This document shows, piece by piece, positions 10,501 to 18,784 of a stretch of 64,000 nucleotides of DNA; position 1 is the stretch's first letter; every line of letters starts with the position of its first letter. A program made the position numbers and the translations under genes. Location of the stretch: contig NZ_WBSO01000006.1 in NCBI RefSeq assembly GCF_009299485.1, positions 1 through 64,000 of the forward strand. Direction: 5' to 3'. This DNA is from Bifidobacterium apri (GTDB lineage Bacteria > Actinomycetota > Actinomycetes > Actinomycetales > Bifidobacteriaceae). The notes below the pieces were generated by a model, which ran no database searches, had not been told where the DNA came from, and saw only the letters and a program-made list of their open reading frames with translations.

Positions 10501-12972
10501 CGCCCCGGCGACGGCATGATGCGCTGGACGTACGACAAGTGCGGCCGGGTCACCGCCCTGTACGACACCTGGAACGGATTGCGCAAGTTCAAATATGATG
10601 CATCCGGGCAGATTATCGAGATAATCAACGCGCTGGGAGGCGTTACCACGCTTTCCTACGATGCACTGGGACGTCCTGTCACGGTCCGGGACCCCTTGGG
10701 CGGCGAAACCAGCTACGAGTGGAATGCGCAAGGCCGATGCGTGGCAGCAACCGACCCGCTGCTGCGGACCATCACGGCGGGATACGATGGTGCCGGACGG
10801 CAGATCTGGCAGAAGGACCCTGACGGGAAGCTGTCCGAATTTACGTATGACCGCCAAGGGAATCTGGAGAAGTTCACCGTCAACGGTCACACCGTTCAAC
10901 GGTTTGCCCGCGATGCTGGCGGGCATGACATGGCAGTTGCCAATGATGCAACGATTGAACACCTGCATTGGGATAACCGCGGATTGTTGACGCGGTATGA
11001 ACGCCCTGAAGGCGCTGTCGAATGGCATTATGATGCCGATGGCAGGCGCATCTCCATGACGGGCCCAGACCGGCGCACGACAACATACCGCTACAATGCG
11101 GCCGGCAAGGTTTCGCAGATATCGCACCCCACCGCAGGCAATGCGAGTTTCCGCTACGACGCCGCCGGGCGAGTCAGCTCGGTGATATCAGGCAAGATAC
11201 TGCAGACATGGCAATATTCGGGAGTCTGGCCTACGATGCATTCTGTAGCCGGCACAGCGACAAGATCTTCGCAAACAACAATCAAACGGGATGACGAAGA
11301 TCGTATTCTCTCTATCACCGACGAGAACGGAACCACAAGCTACGAATATGATGCCGCGGGACAATTGGTGTCTGCCACCGGCCCGCGTGGCCACCGGTCT
11401 TGGGAATACGATCTATGCGGAAGAATCATCAAGGAACAAGGACCGCAAGGAACCACCGTATACTCGTATGATGCCGCGGGACAATTGGTGAAGTGCGAAA
11501 CCAACGCCGGCATTCGCCGCTACTCGTATGACGCTGCAGGCAGACGCATCTCGGAGCACGGTCCGGGCGCTTCGTCCCGAACGTATCAATGGAATGACAG
11601 CGGGTATCTCAGCTCGGTTTCGTGGACACCTGCGCAAGGGCCGACACGAACCGTGAACTGCATGACAAGCCCCCTCGGTTACCTGTTACAGCTCGACGAC
11701 CGTGCCGTTTGGTGGGATGTCGCAAGTGCCGCACCGGCACCGATACGATTCGACGGCGATGATATCTGCTCAGTGGCAGCAGCATGTGGCATCGGCGGCA
11801 CTTGGAAGCCGACTGGATGGCGTATGCTGCGCCAGACGCTCCCCTCAGACCCATGGAGCGATGGGCTCTCCGCCGACGAATCAGGCATAGGACCTGCAGG
11901 AACGCTTCATTTCGCCGGACTGGAATGGCTGGGCAACCGCGTATATGACGCCCCAACGCGCGGATTCCTCTCCCCAGACCCCGTTCCCGCCCCATATGGG
12001 GTGGCGTGGGCCGCGAACCCGTATGAGTACGCCGGCAATAACCCCTTGTCCATACTGGACCCCAATGGCCTTAAACCCGTCACCGACATGGCGGTACTGG
12101 AACAATGGAGCAACAGCCACACCGGCTTCATGCAGCGAGCCGAAGACTGGACAAGGAATAACTGGGAATACCTTGCCGGCGGCGCGATGGTCATAGCCGG
12201 CGGCGCAATGATGTGTACGGGAGTCGGAGGCCCAGCAGGCATGGCTCTTCTCAGTGCCGGAGCGGATACCATCATCCAAAAAGCCACCACAGGCAATGTC
12301 AGCTGGGGAGAAGTCGCATTGTCCGGCGTATTAGGCGGTGTCGGAGGCTTTGAAATCAGTGCTGCGCGAAATGCGGTTATACGGGCAGCTACGCATGCAT
12401 CATGTACAGGATGGAGCAAAGCCATGGCGGTATCTGCCGTGAAGAAAATCTCAATGCGTGCAGGGGTGAATGCAGTTGTCTCAGGGACGGCAAGCGCCGC
12501 CACATATTCATTGACATCGCTTTTGCCCGGACAGGAATTTACTGCCAGAGGCGTTACTGGAGCATTCCTAGGAGGTGCTGCCGGAGGAGCCATGAGCGGC
12601 CTGGCCGAACCTACTGTAGCGACAACATTCCGCGGATCCGTCTGGGCGAGTAGGGTATTTACCATGGCTTCTGGCGCCTCCGAAAGTTTGATTTCACAAC
12701 GTATCGGCGATGGAAAAGTCGACTTCAAGCATGTTGGAATCTCCGCAGCGTTATCTCTCCCTATTGATAAAGGCGCTGGAAGTGCTGCAAAGAAGTTCCA
12801 TGCCGTTCCCAATGGAGAAAACAGTATGAATCAATTGGCCCGCTTCGGGACGGGTAGCATAGAGAAATTGCGAACAGGGACCAATGGGCCGAAGCTCGTC
12901 CGTAATTCATTAATTGGCAGCGCATTCGGTATGCCTGCGGACATCATTGGCACGGTGACTGGATTATGGTGA
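7588..12972 (+). CDS. RHS-repeat polymorphic toxin with WXG100-like N-terminus
   Basis: RHS proteins form a hollow YD-repeat shell that holds a variable C-terminal toxin for delivery to other cells. ATG 7588 follows TTGAGAGG. Residues 1-110 are charged and helical (SWERTALEDFRGYFSEIF), resembling the WXG100/LXG-type leaders of type VII effectors. A DUF6531-like segment begins near 288 (PVNTATGAFIETETDM). Dozens of YDxxGRL/YNxxG repeats run from about 470 to 1380. The conserved RHS core end is at about 1460-1493 (FLSPDP, NPYEYAGNNPLSILDPNGL). The last ~300 residues, normally toxin, are Gly/Ala-rich with hydrophobic runs (LAGGAMVIAGGAMM, GAFLGGAAGGAMSG) and end in TGLW. I see no HNH, ADP-ribosyltransferase, deaminase or metallopeptidase signature. 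Its stop overlaps the next gene, the usual position for immunity genes. Confidence 0.92.
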   Translation: MVDLGPIHERVKFNHADAQHFAKACEVAAQSIDNQTGSRSSWERTALEDFRGYFSEIFRSNAAVRARDASNLSTSLNAVARAVRRVSEEARKEQQRRDTARQWASQHDDWWEKARDWFIGQGDTPPVKAGATPVVIDTPVPACGSRKTPAPGSASGSHSGYTSARPSNLRAFASNSIGADGSLRQRLASVSSAYSTFRSSCRWGGVNCDGVIGAFSRYLDANANDASWANTLANAFAAAGGEHALSTLPDAAILEALSSVGVKVAREPLSIEDPKLYGVQTTTGYADDPVNTATGAFIETETDMAYTGGCSSLRFERVYNSGDREIRSLGIGWSSVADEMLSFDADGASWRRADGRIVAFPRQGNSWSRSIGDSYWLEADDDGWIIKDRHNAIRTFTRSGRLSGYGSDRWDWISCERDEHGRLCALVHARGARISLEWSDAGLISSASMESSASEYVYETDGRLISVSLPTGTRAYEYAGNGMIEAVTDADGVEVVHNTYQDDGRLLSQTSPTGRTSVYRYLPNGVTVVCDEDGKRSNTWISDTQGRCVGIIDSHGRRQSLSYDRWGNALQIIERDGSVTARSYDEHGRLVREHTPEGADLRWSYDSLGRLCTLSTGEDEVTLFDYASEGRQPIRITDPSGGVTSLTWHEGLMTGITDPTGVHIEFQHDSRGNLTAMTDDMNRTARWKYNSAGAITEAISPAGFTTYYRYDANGRLISRKDPDGAVWRFSYTLGGKIRSITRPDGSTDSVEYNERGEEQQHLDALGRSVESRFDDLGNLNAVILPDGSEWQYIHDSLSRLTTILDPDKHAWNYRYSATGDLTGVQDPSGVTVSAHINRKQREISMSDGLMSTTLTADPLGRIISERRGKDPASTTVYDRCGRAVEMLDPEGGRTLLHRDAAGRITELVTPTGLSTRYTYDATGHLSSVTEAGGGTTTFQYDEDGNLVRQILPSGDEASATYDACGRMLTLKRPGDGMMRWTYDKCGRVTALYDTWNGLRKFKYDASGQIIEIINALGGVTTLSYDALGRPVTVRDPLGGETSYEWNAQGRCVAATDPLLRTITAGYDGAGRQIWQKDPDGKLSEFTYDRQGNLEKFTVNGHTVQRFARDAGGHDMAVANDATIEHLHWDNRGLLTRYERPEGAVEWHYDADGRRISMTGPDRRTTTYRYNAAGKVSQISHPTAGNASFRYDAAGRVSSVISGKILQTWQYSGVWPTMHSVAGTATRSSQTTIKRDDEDRILSITDENGTTSYEYDAAGQLVSATGPRGHRSWEYDLCGRIIKEQGPQGTTVYSYDAAGQLVKCETNAGIRRYSYDAAGRRISEHGPGASSRTYQWNDSGYLSSVSWTPAQGPTRTVNCMTSPLGYLLQLDDRAVWWDVASAAPAPIRFDGDDICSVAAACGIGGTWKPTGWRMLRQTLPSDPWSDGLSADESGIGPAGTLHFAGLEWLGNRVYDAPTRGFLSPDPVPAPYGVAWAANPYEYAGNNPLSILDPNGLKPVTDMAVLEQWSNSHTGFMQRAEDWTRNNWEYLAGGAMVIAGGAMMCTGVGGPAGMALLSAGADTIIQKATTGNVSWGEVALSGVLGGVGGFEISAARNAVIRAATHASCTGWSKAMAVSAVKKISMRAGVNAVVSGTASAATYSLTSLLPGQEFTARGVTGAFLGGAAGGAMSGLAEPTVATTFRGSVWASRVFTMASGASESLISQRIGDGKVDFKHVGISAALSLPIDKGAGSAAKKFHAVPNGENSMNQLARFGTGSIEKLRTGTNGPKLVRNSLIGSAFGMPADIIGTVTGLW

Positions 12973-14393
12973 TGAAGAAGAACATGAAGTCAATCCTGAC
13001 CGAGGGTTGGGACGTCATGGTGATATCAGACATAGTGGCGATAGTTTTGCTGGTGCGCAACAGGCATACAGACTGGCGAATGGTTGCCGCAGTGTTGGTG
13101 TATGCGTTCGTCGTGGGGCTCATCATGGCGCTTCTGAGAGGACACCGATGGGAGATGCTGTTCTGCTTCGTGGGATTGTACCTGATGGTTGTATTACCAT
13201 TGTTCATGATGACACGGCAGATCGTTCCCGGAATGCTGCTATATCTGGGAGTTCTCGTTATCAGCTTGTCTATCTTTTGCCGGCTGCTAGGCGAGCCTCA
13301 TAGCGCAAACGCGGCGATGGAATGGCTTCAGGCGGGTACACACGCCAAGAGAACCAGGCTCGCACTGAATATCATCTGCGCGGTGATTGCGATCGCGCTC
13401 GCATGCCTGCTCGTCAACAGGTCCGGGTGGGCGCGCGTCAGCTCACTGTGCGTGTGCAGCCTGCTTGTCGGCATGGTACCACCCCTGCTGCACGGCGCCT
13501 GGCTGACAGTTGCCATCCCCCTGGCCCTCATCCCCGCCGTCCCCCTGCCACTCCTGTTCATACCGGAAGTACAGGAGGCGGCCCTAGGCAGCGTTCTCTA
13601 CCTGGCCATGCTCTGGTTCGGAGCCGAGCTATCCGAACTGCGCCTGAGCAAGCATGCCGCCAATAACGCTCCACCCTCCCAAAGCCCATCATCACACCAG
13701 CACAAAACCCCGGCGACAGCGACCGGCCGAATGCATCCGGGGCACATCGCAGGCTACTGGCCCGCATCCGCCGACCAGACAGCACGCACCTACGGGTACC
13801 AGCCGGTCAGCGAATGCGAGGAAGCCATCGCCGCAGGCACCGCAGGACACGGGCTCGTGAACTACGGCGTCATCGAATACGCCGACAACCTCGCCGTATC
13901 CGTCAACAGCAAGACCATCCTCTACGACGCCGCGAACAATCTGTGCGCATGGTACGTGCTGTTCCTCGAAGACGCCATCTTCTATTACGACGACCGCGAG
14001 CTATGGAAAAGCGAAGCTGCCGACGCAAGCGACCCCGACGAGCTCAACGGCGTACTCGGACTGGAAATCGACCCCGCGCACACCTGGCTCATCCCCTACT
14101 CCACGATCGAAACGTTCCAGGAAGACCAGTACAGCCGACACCTGGTCCTCACACTCACAGACAAGACGACATGCGAAATCGCCCTAACGCCTAAGCACAG
14201 CATCATCGAGTTCGGCAATCGCCTTGCCAAAAACACCAAGCAACGCCACGACCAAGCCAAACAACTCACCGCACGCATCACCCAATACCAACACCGCGAC
14301 ACCAACCAGCCCGAGACAACAACTGACACCGGGCAACAAACCTGTCTGAACACCCCGGACGATACCAACCACAAGGAAAGGAAAATCCAATGA
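12972..14393 (+). CDS. polytopic membrane protein, candidate RHS immunity protein
   Basis: Function is not recognised. ATG 12972 overlaps the RHS stop (TGATG), so translation is coupled; an in-frame ATG at 12966 is an alternative. About six hydrophobic segments occupy residues 10-215, followed by a proline/serine-rich linker. A soluble domain then begins near residue 258 (AGYWPASADQTARTYGYQPV) and contains LFLEDAIFYYDD and IPYSTIETFQEDQYSRHL. The same soluble domain forms the whole of the next gene. A membrane protein immediately behind a toxin whose tip is Gly/Ala-rich and hydrophobic would fit protection against a membrane-acting toxin. This is inference from position and topology only. Confidence 0.75.
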   Translation: MKKNMKSILTEGWDVMVISDIVAIVLLVRNRHTDWRMVAAVLVYAFVVGLIMALLRGHRWEMLFCFVGLYLMVVLPLFMMTRQIVPGMLLYLGVLVISLSIFCRLLGEPHSANAAMEWLQAGTHAKRTRLALNIICAVIAIALACLLVNRSGWARVSSLCVCSLLVGMVPPLLHGAWLTVAIPLALIPAVPLPLLFIPEVQEAALGSVLYLAMLWFGAELSELRLSKHAANNAPPSQSPSSHQHKTPATATGRMHPGHIAGYWPASADQTARTYGYQPVSECEEAIAAGTAGHGLVNYGVIEYADNLAVSVNSKTILYDAANNLCAWYVLFLEDAIFYYDDRELWKSEAADASDPDELNGVLGLEIDPAHTWLIPYSTIETFQEDQYSRHLVLTLTDKTTCEIALTPKHSIIEFGNRLAKNTKQRHDQAKQLTARITQYQHRDTNQPETTTDTGQQTCLNTPDDTNHKERKIQ

Positions 14394-14941
14394 AAGCAGG
14401 ACACATCACCAACTACTGGCCCGCATCCGCCGACCAGACAGCACGCGCCTACGGGTACCAGCCGGTCAGCGCATGCGAGGAAGCCATCGCTGCGGGCACC
14501 GCGGGCCCATCCCACAGCGGCGAGCGCGGGCTCGTCGATTACGGGATCGTCGAAGTGCAAAACAGCGACGAAATCGTGTCCGTCAACGACAAGCATGTCC
14601 TGACAGAAACGCGGGAACTCATGCTCCTGGAGGACGCGATCTTCATCAGCCCTAACCTGCACCTGTGGAAAAGCGACGAGTCCATTGTGCAGGGGGCCGA
14701 CGACCCAGTCGACGGTATATGCGGACTGGAAATCAACCCTGGAAACACTGAGATCATCCCGTATTCTGCTATCCAATCCTTGCGCGAGGACGAGCACAGC
14801 CGTCACCTCATCATCGACGACGGCACCCAACACGCCATCACACTGGCCCCCAAGCCTGGGCTGCTCAATCTGGCGAGCCGCACCAAACGTCGCCATCAGC
14901 GCGCGGAGGAACTCACCAAGCTCATCAACCAGCACCGGTAA
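14390..14941 (+). CDS. soluble paralogue of the preceding protein's C-terminal domain
   Basis: The 183-residue product matches the C-terminal half of the preceding membrane protein along its length: ITNYWPASADQTARAYGYQP, then LLEDAIFISPN, LGLEI/CGLEINPG, IPYSAIQSLREDEHSRHL and a terminal RAEELTKLINQH helix. It lacks the transmembrane part. Its ATG overlaps the previous stop by four bases (ATGA), so the three genes from the RHS toxin onward look like one coupled transcript. Near-identical DNA at the two 5' ends indicates a recent duplication. It may be a second immunity protein, a decoy or a regulatory subunit. The domain itself is unknown to me. Confidence 0.75.
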   Translation: MKAGHITNYWPASADQTARAYGYQPVSACEEAIAAGTAGPSHSGERGLVDYGIVEVQNSDEIVSVNDKHVLTETRELMLLEDAIFISPNLHLWKSDESIVQGADDPVDGICGLEINPGNTEIIPYSAIQSLREDEHSRHLIIDDGTQHAITLAPKPGLLNLASRTKRRHQRAEELTKLINQHR

Positions 14942-15175
14942 CCGCCGATGACGGGCGCATCGATCGCTGCCGCACGCTCGACGCGCCCGTACAGTGCAGA
15001 TACGCCATTGGCTGTTTCCGGGTCTGTACGACACAAACAGCACGACACTGTGGACAATTCTCCCGATTCCGCGACATTGCGCGGTATGCTAGCGAACGTA
15101 CGTACCATCGCATGGAAGCACGCGCAAATCGGACCGCAGATCCAGCGGTCGCAGAGCGCGACGAAGGGAGAGTCA

Positions 15176-15853
15176 ATGAACCGTCCGGTGCTGTACACCG
15201 ACTTCGACGGAGTGCTCAACGCGTTCCCTGACAAGGACATCCAAGACAATGGGGGCGTCGGGCACACGCAATGGCTCGATGACGGCGATCCGCGCGCGCA
15301 ACTGTACAGCACGGAACGCGCATTCGTACTCACCGGCGACGACATCGTGCGCACGCCATGCGGCTACTATCGCATCCGCTGGTCACGCAACATTGCACAA
15401 ACCTTGCATCGACTCGCATCCGAAGGCGATATTGAACTCAACTGGCTGACCACCTGGCAACCATACTGCTCACGCATCCTCGATCCTCTGCTCGGCTGGG
15501 ATCCACACATCGAACACACCGCCATCTGGTACGATCCCATCTCATACGAACGCCGGTACACCGGCAAGCTGAGCACGGTATTCTCCCGGGTGCGATTCGA
15601 AACCACCCAAGCAAACCCCTCACCGGTCATCTGGCTGGACGACGAGGAATGCTACGAGACCGCGGCGGACCGAATCCAATCCCTCCACCCCAAGGCACCG
15701 GTACTGATGATCCGTCCGGACGCACGAATCGGAATCAGCCGCAGACAGTGGCGCATCATCAAGAAATTCATCCAGGATCCTGAAACATTCCCTGAACTGA
15801 CACTCGATGAGGAACCAACCATCCGCGAATATCCCGGGCACCTCGGATTCTGA
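15176..15853 (+). CDS. HAD-like hydrolase domain protein, copy 1
   Basis: ATG 15176 follows GAAGGGAG; the frame is open further upstream but without a start signal. The 225-residue product opens with MNRPVLYTDFDGVLNAF, where D9 and D11 form a DxDGV haloacid-dehalogenase motif I. WLTTWQPYC near residue 100 is a plausible motif II (Thr), and VIWLDDEECY near 155 supplies acidic residues for the metal site. It ends near EEPTIREYPGHLGF. The substrate is unknown. A diverged second copy lies at 17177, past a rhomboid gene. No operon link with the RHS block is evident: about 230 bp separate them and the gene has its own ribosome-binding site. Confidence 0.72.
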   Translation: MNRPVLYTDFDGVLNAFPDKDIQDNGGVGHTQWLDDGDPRAQLYSTERAFVLTGDDIVRTPCGYYRIRWSRNIAQTLHRLASEGDIELNWLTTWQPYCSRILDPLLGWDPHIEHTAIWYDPISYERRYTGKLSTVFSRVRFETTQANPSPVIWLDDEECYETAADRIQSLHPKAPVLMIRPDARIGISRRQWRIIKKFIQDPETFPELTLDEEPTIREYPGHLGF

Positions 15854-16000
15854 TTTCTCCCTCCGGCCAGCACATGGAGTGTGCCTCGCGGCCATCTGCG
15901 ATATCTGTAGCACCTGTCTATCTGCAGCACCTGCCGCGAGATATCTCGCGTATCAGGGTCCGATGCACCGGGTGACAGCGGCAGCATCGTTGATATTCCG

Positions 16001-16333
16001 CGGTGTATACGACCGGAAACAACCGGCGATCACCCAACATTGCAGCCGACACAGCATCTCATCGATACCGCGATACCATTCGACGGCATCATCGCATTCA
16101 ACGACCAGCTGGCGATGGGCGCGCTGTTCACGCTTGTCGCCAACGCCATCACCGTGCCGGACAGCGTGCAGGTGATCGGCTTCGACAATATCGAGGAAGC
16201 CGCATACTTCCAGCCGCCGCTTGCAACAATGGATTCGATGATCGATTGGATCGCGTCCACATCCGTTGAACGCATCCTTCAACGCATTGGCAGCGACCAG
16301 CCGATCAAACCGCAGGCTATCGTGCGCGCGGCA
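16001..16333 (+). pseudogene. LacI-family regulator, C-terminal remnant
   Basis: The frame from about 16040 encodes FDGIIAFNDQLAMGALFTLV, then VPDSVQVIGFDN, AYFQPPLATMDSMIDWIAS and VERILQRIGSDQP. These are the order and spacing of the final ~90 residues of LacI/GalR effector-binding domains (AxNDxxAxGAL, VPxDVxVxGFDxxxxAxxxxPPLTT). There is no helix-turn-helix and no N-terminal two thirds, and the sequence just upstream does not fit the family. The frame runs into the 3' end of the convergent rhomboid gene. I read it as the stump of a deleted regulator gene. Confidence 0.75.
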
Positions 16334-16954
16334 TCACCGTACGAACAGCACGGCAATATAAGCCATCGTGACCACAATGCCGCCGATCAAGCCACCCAGA
16401 TGCGCCCACATGTTGATTTCCTTATTTGTCAGGCCAGGCGCAATGCACAACGCCACATTGAGCAACACCGATTTGAAGTCGAGGAACTGGCTGAGACCGG
16501 GAACGAACAGCATCGCGACATAGACGCCCAGCAATCCGCAGATCGCGCCCGACGCCCCGGCGGACACCACATAATACTCGCCACGGGACTTTTGAATCCG
16601 CCATGTGAGCAGGTTGCCGCACAATCCGGACACGAAATACACGACCAGCATGAACAGTGACCCGCCGAACGCGCCCGAGCCGAACATCCGCTCGACCAGC
16701 ACCCCGAGATTGAACAGCGACAGCATATTGCACGCCAGATGAGTGATGCCGAAATGCACGAACATCGACGTGATCATGCGCCACCATTGGCCATGTTCGA
16801 GATCCCAAACCGTCATCGCGCCAAAACGCCGTGCGACATCGAGATTCGTGCTGCCGCCCGCCGCCGTTTCGACGATGAACACCAGGATATTGATCGCAAT
16901 CAAAACAAACGTCGCCGGGGCTATGGCCGCCGTGGTCTGGGCAATCGTGTCCAT
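16334..16954 (-). CDS. rhomboid family intramembrane serine protease
   Basis: Rhomboids cleave transmembrane substrates within the membrane. The 206-residue product has about six hydrophobic segments. The catalytic serine motif GASG contains Ser135, the dyad histidine is His185 in MWAHLGG, and the oxyanion-side HLACN motif contains Asn76. The WWRMITSMFVHFG loop before TM2 is typical. ATG 16954 follows AAGGAG. The gene sits between two copies of a HAD-like gene and its 3' end abuts a LacI remnant on the other strand. The substrate is unknown. Confidence 0.9.
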   Translation of the reverse strand: MDTIAQTTAAIAPATFVLIAINILVFIVETAAGGSTNLDVARRFGAMTVWDLEHGQWWRMITSMFVHFGITHLACNMLSLFNLGVLVERMFGSGAFGGSLFMLVVYFVSGLCGNLLTWRIQKSRGEYYVVSAGASGAICGLLGVYVAMLFVPGLSQFLDFKSVLLNVALCIAPGLTNKEINMWAHLGGLIGGIVVTMAYIAVLFVR

Positions 16955-17176
16955 CTGTCATCTCCTTCAATATGCGTCTCACTGTATCAGCCGACCCTGC
17001 CGATGCCGACAACGCCCGTGCCCTGCGGCGGTTTCGCGGCTGCGCCTGCGCTTGTGCAGCTTCCCGGCGCAACTTCCCGGCGCGAGAGTACAGTGTCTTG
17101 CACGTCACCGCTTGGCGTGACAGCAATCCGCACCCGCACCACTGACGCGAGCGGGAACTACCGGGAAGGAGGAGCC

Positions 17177-17854
17177 ATGAACCGTCCGGTGATGTACGCC
17201 GATTTCGATGGCGTCCTCAATGCCTTCCCCGACAGCAAGGTCCAACGTCGTGGCGGAGTTGGGCACACCGAATGGATCAAACCGGATGATCCGCGCGCAT
17301 CCTTGTATAGCGAAGAGCGCGCGTTCCGGCTCACCGGCAATCTTGTCGTCGAAGTGCCGCCCGGCAGATACCGACTCCGCTGGTCTCGCGAGCTGGCTGA
17401 CGATATGTATAGGCTCGCCGTCGCCGGCACCATCGAACTGGCTTGGTTGACCACTTGGCAACCGTATTGTGTCAGCACGCTCGACCCGGCAATCGGCTGG
17501 GATCCAGATGTTGTGCATACCGTACACTGGTATGACCCAGTCACCAATCAAGGGCGATTCTCAGGCAAACTCGACACGATATTCTCCCGGCTGCGTTTCG
17601 AGACCTATCAAAACGATCCGTCACCGGTTATTTGGCTCGATGACGAAGAATGTTATCCGGCGCGAGCCAAGTACATCGAGGCGTGGAATCCTGCGGCGCC
17701 AATACTCATGGTCCGCCCGGATGAGCGCATCGGCATCTCGCGCAGACAATGGCTGCTGATCCAGGATTTCATCCACCATCCGGACGAGTACCCGCCCGTC
17801 ACCCTTGACGAGGAATCGACCATCCGCGCCCACGCAACACATCACGGCTTATAA
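17177..17854 (+). CDS. HAD-like hydrolase domain protein, copy 2
   Basis: ATG 17177 follows GGAAGGAGGAG, a strong ribosome-binding site. The 225-residue product is the same length as the protein at 15176 and aligns end to end without visible gaps: YADFDGVLNAF, GGVGHTEW, WLTTWQPYC, PSPVIWLDDEECYP, GISRRQW. Motif I aspartates are D9 and D11. Differences are spread evenly, suggesting an old duplication. The 3' end converges on the sortase gene 60 bp away. The function is not known. Confidence 0.72.
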   Translation: MNRPVMYADFDGVLNAFPDSKVQRRGGVGHTEWIKPDDPRASLYSEERAFRLTGNLVVEVPPGRYRLRWSRELADDMYRLAVAGTIELAWLTTWQPYCVSTLDPAIGWDPDVVHTVHWYDPVTNQGRFSGKLDTIFSRLRFETYQNDPSPVIWLDDEECYPARAKYIEAWNPAAPILMVRPDERIGISRRQWLLIQDFIHHPDEYPPVTLDEESTIRAHATHHGL

Positions 17855-17914
17855 CACCGCTTCTCAGCCTGATACTCGCGTTCCCGGCAGATTAAGCGTA
17901 TGCACGCTTCATGT

Positions 17915-18784
17915 TCATCGCATCCGCTCCCGCCGGCGACGCCATACATCGCATCCGATACCCACGCCGACAACAAGGCCCGCCGCGGCGAGCGCGCTCC
18001 AACGAAGCATACGCGCCGTCACCCCTTGCGATGATGACGGCATGTCAACCCCGTCCTTGGCGGAAGTGGCGTCTGGCACACGCACCCCAGAAACCAGCAG
18101 ACGATGCGTATTGACCCCGTATGGAGTGCACGTCATCAGCGTCACGCGATCCTCCGTGCCAGAAATCCGTAATATCGCAGTGTCTTCCGGCTTGATCACC
18201 GTCACCCGATCGACGCGGTAGGCCATGGTCGAGCCAAGCACCGTCAAGGAAAAACGGTCACCGGCAGCCATCCCATCGAGCTTGGTAAACATGGACGCCC
18301 CGGCAAGCCCGCGATGGGCGGTAATCACCGCATGAGTCGATGCGCCGCCCACCGGCAGGCTTGTTCCCATCAGATGCCCGGCACCGGCGGACAACACATC
18401 GGACGATGTGCCGTGTCTGATCGGCAAATGGACTCCTATGGACGGAATCGAAATGACGCCCATCACTCCGTCCGGGGTTGCAAGCGCCGACCGGTACGCT
18501 TCGGCGGCATGACTGTCCGGGGCGACACCGAGTGTCGGCTGTCCGCTTGCCGCCAGCCAACGGTTGTACGCCTTCGCTTGGGCGAGTGCCCTGTCGCGTT
18601 TTGCGCTCGGCCATGCCGCCACGGCACGTTCATGGTCGTCCGCCGCTGCGGCAAGACGCCCCGTTGACCATGCGCGTACAGCAGGCGGGAGCAGAATCAG
18701 GCCGATCGCCGCGGCGAGGAGCAGCGCCGCCACGATCCGCATGGCGATGATTCGCCGTTTCACCGGCATGCCCCGCATGTGCAC
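17915..18784 (-). CDS. class C (pilin-polymerising) sortase
   Basis: Class C sortases link pilin subunits through isopeptide bonds and attach them at the cell surface. The catalytic triad is visible: His157 in THAVITAHRGL, Cys219 in TLMTCTPYG and Arg228 in NTHRLLV. There is an N-terminal signal/anchor segment (about residues 12-36) and a C-terminal TM segment followed by RRRRERMR, as in class C enzymes. The start region overlaps the end of the upstream helix-turn-helix gene. In-frame ATGs lie at 18784, 18778 and 18769, and the true start is uncertain. It is the last gene of the pilus cluster with the VWA tip and LPLTG shaft proteins. Confidence 0.92.
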   Translation of the reverse strand: MHMRGMPVKRRIIAMRIVAALLLAAAIGLILLPPAVRAWSTGRLAAAADDHERAVAAWPSAKRDRALAQAKAYNRWLAASGQPTLGVAPDSHAAEAYRSALATPDGVMGVISIPSIGVHLPIRHGTSSDVLSAGAGHLMGTSLPVGGASTHAVITAHRGLAGASMFTKLDGMAAGDRFSLTVLGSTMAYRVDRVTVIKPEDTAILRISGTEDRVTLMTCTPYGVNTHRLLVSGVRVPDATSAKDGVDMPSSSQGVTARMLRWSALAAAGLVVGVGIGCDVWRRRRERMR

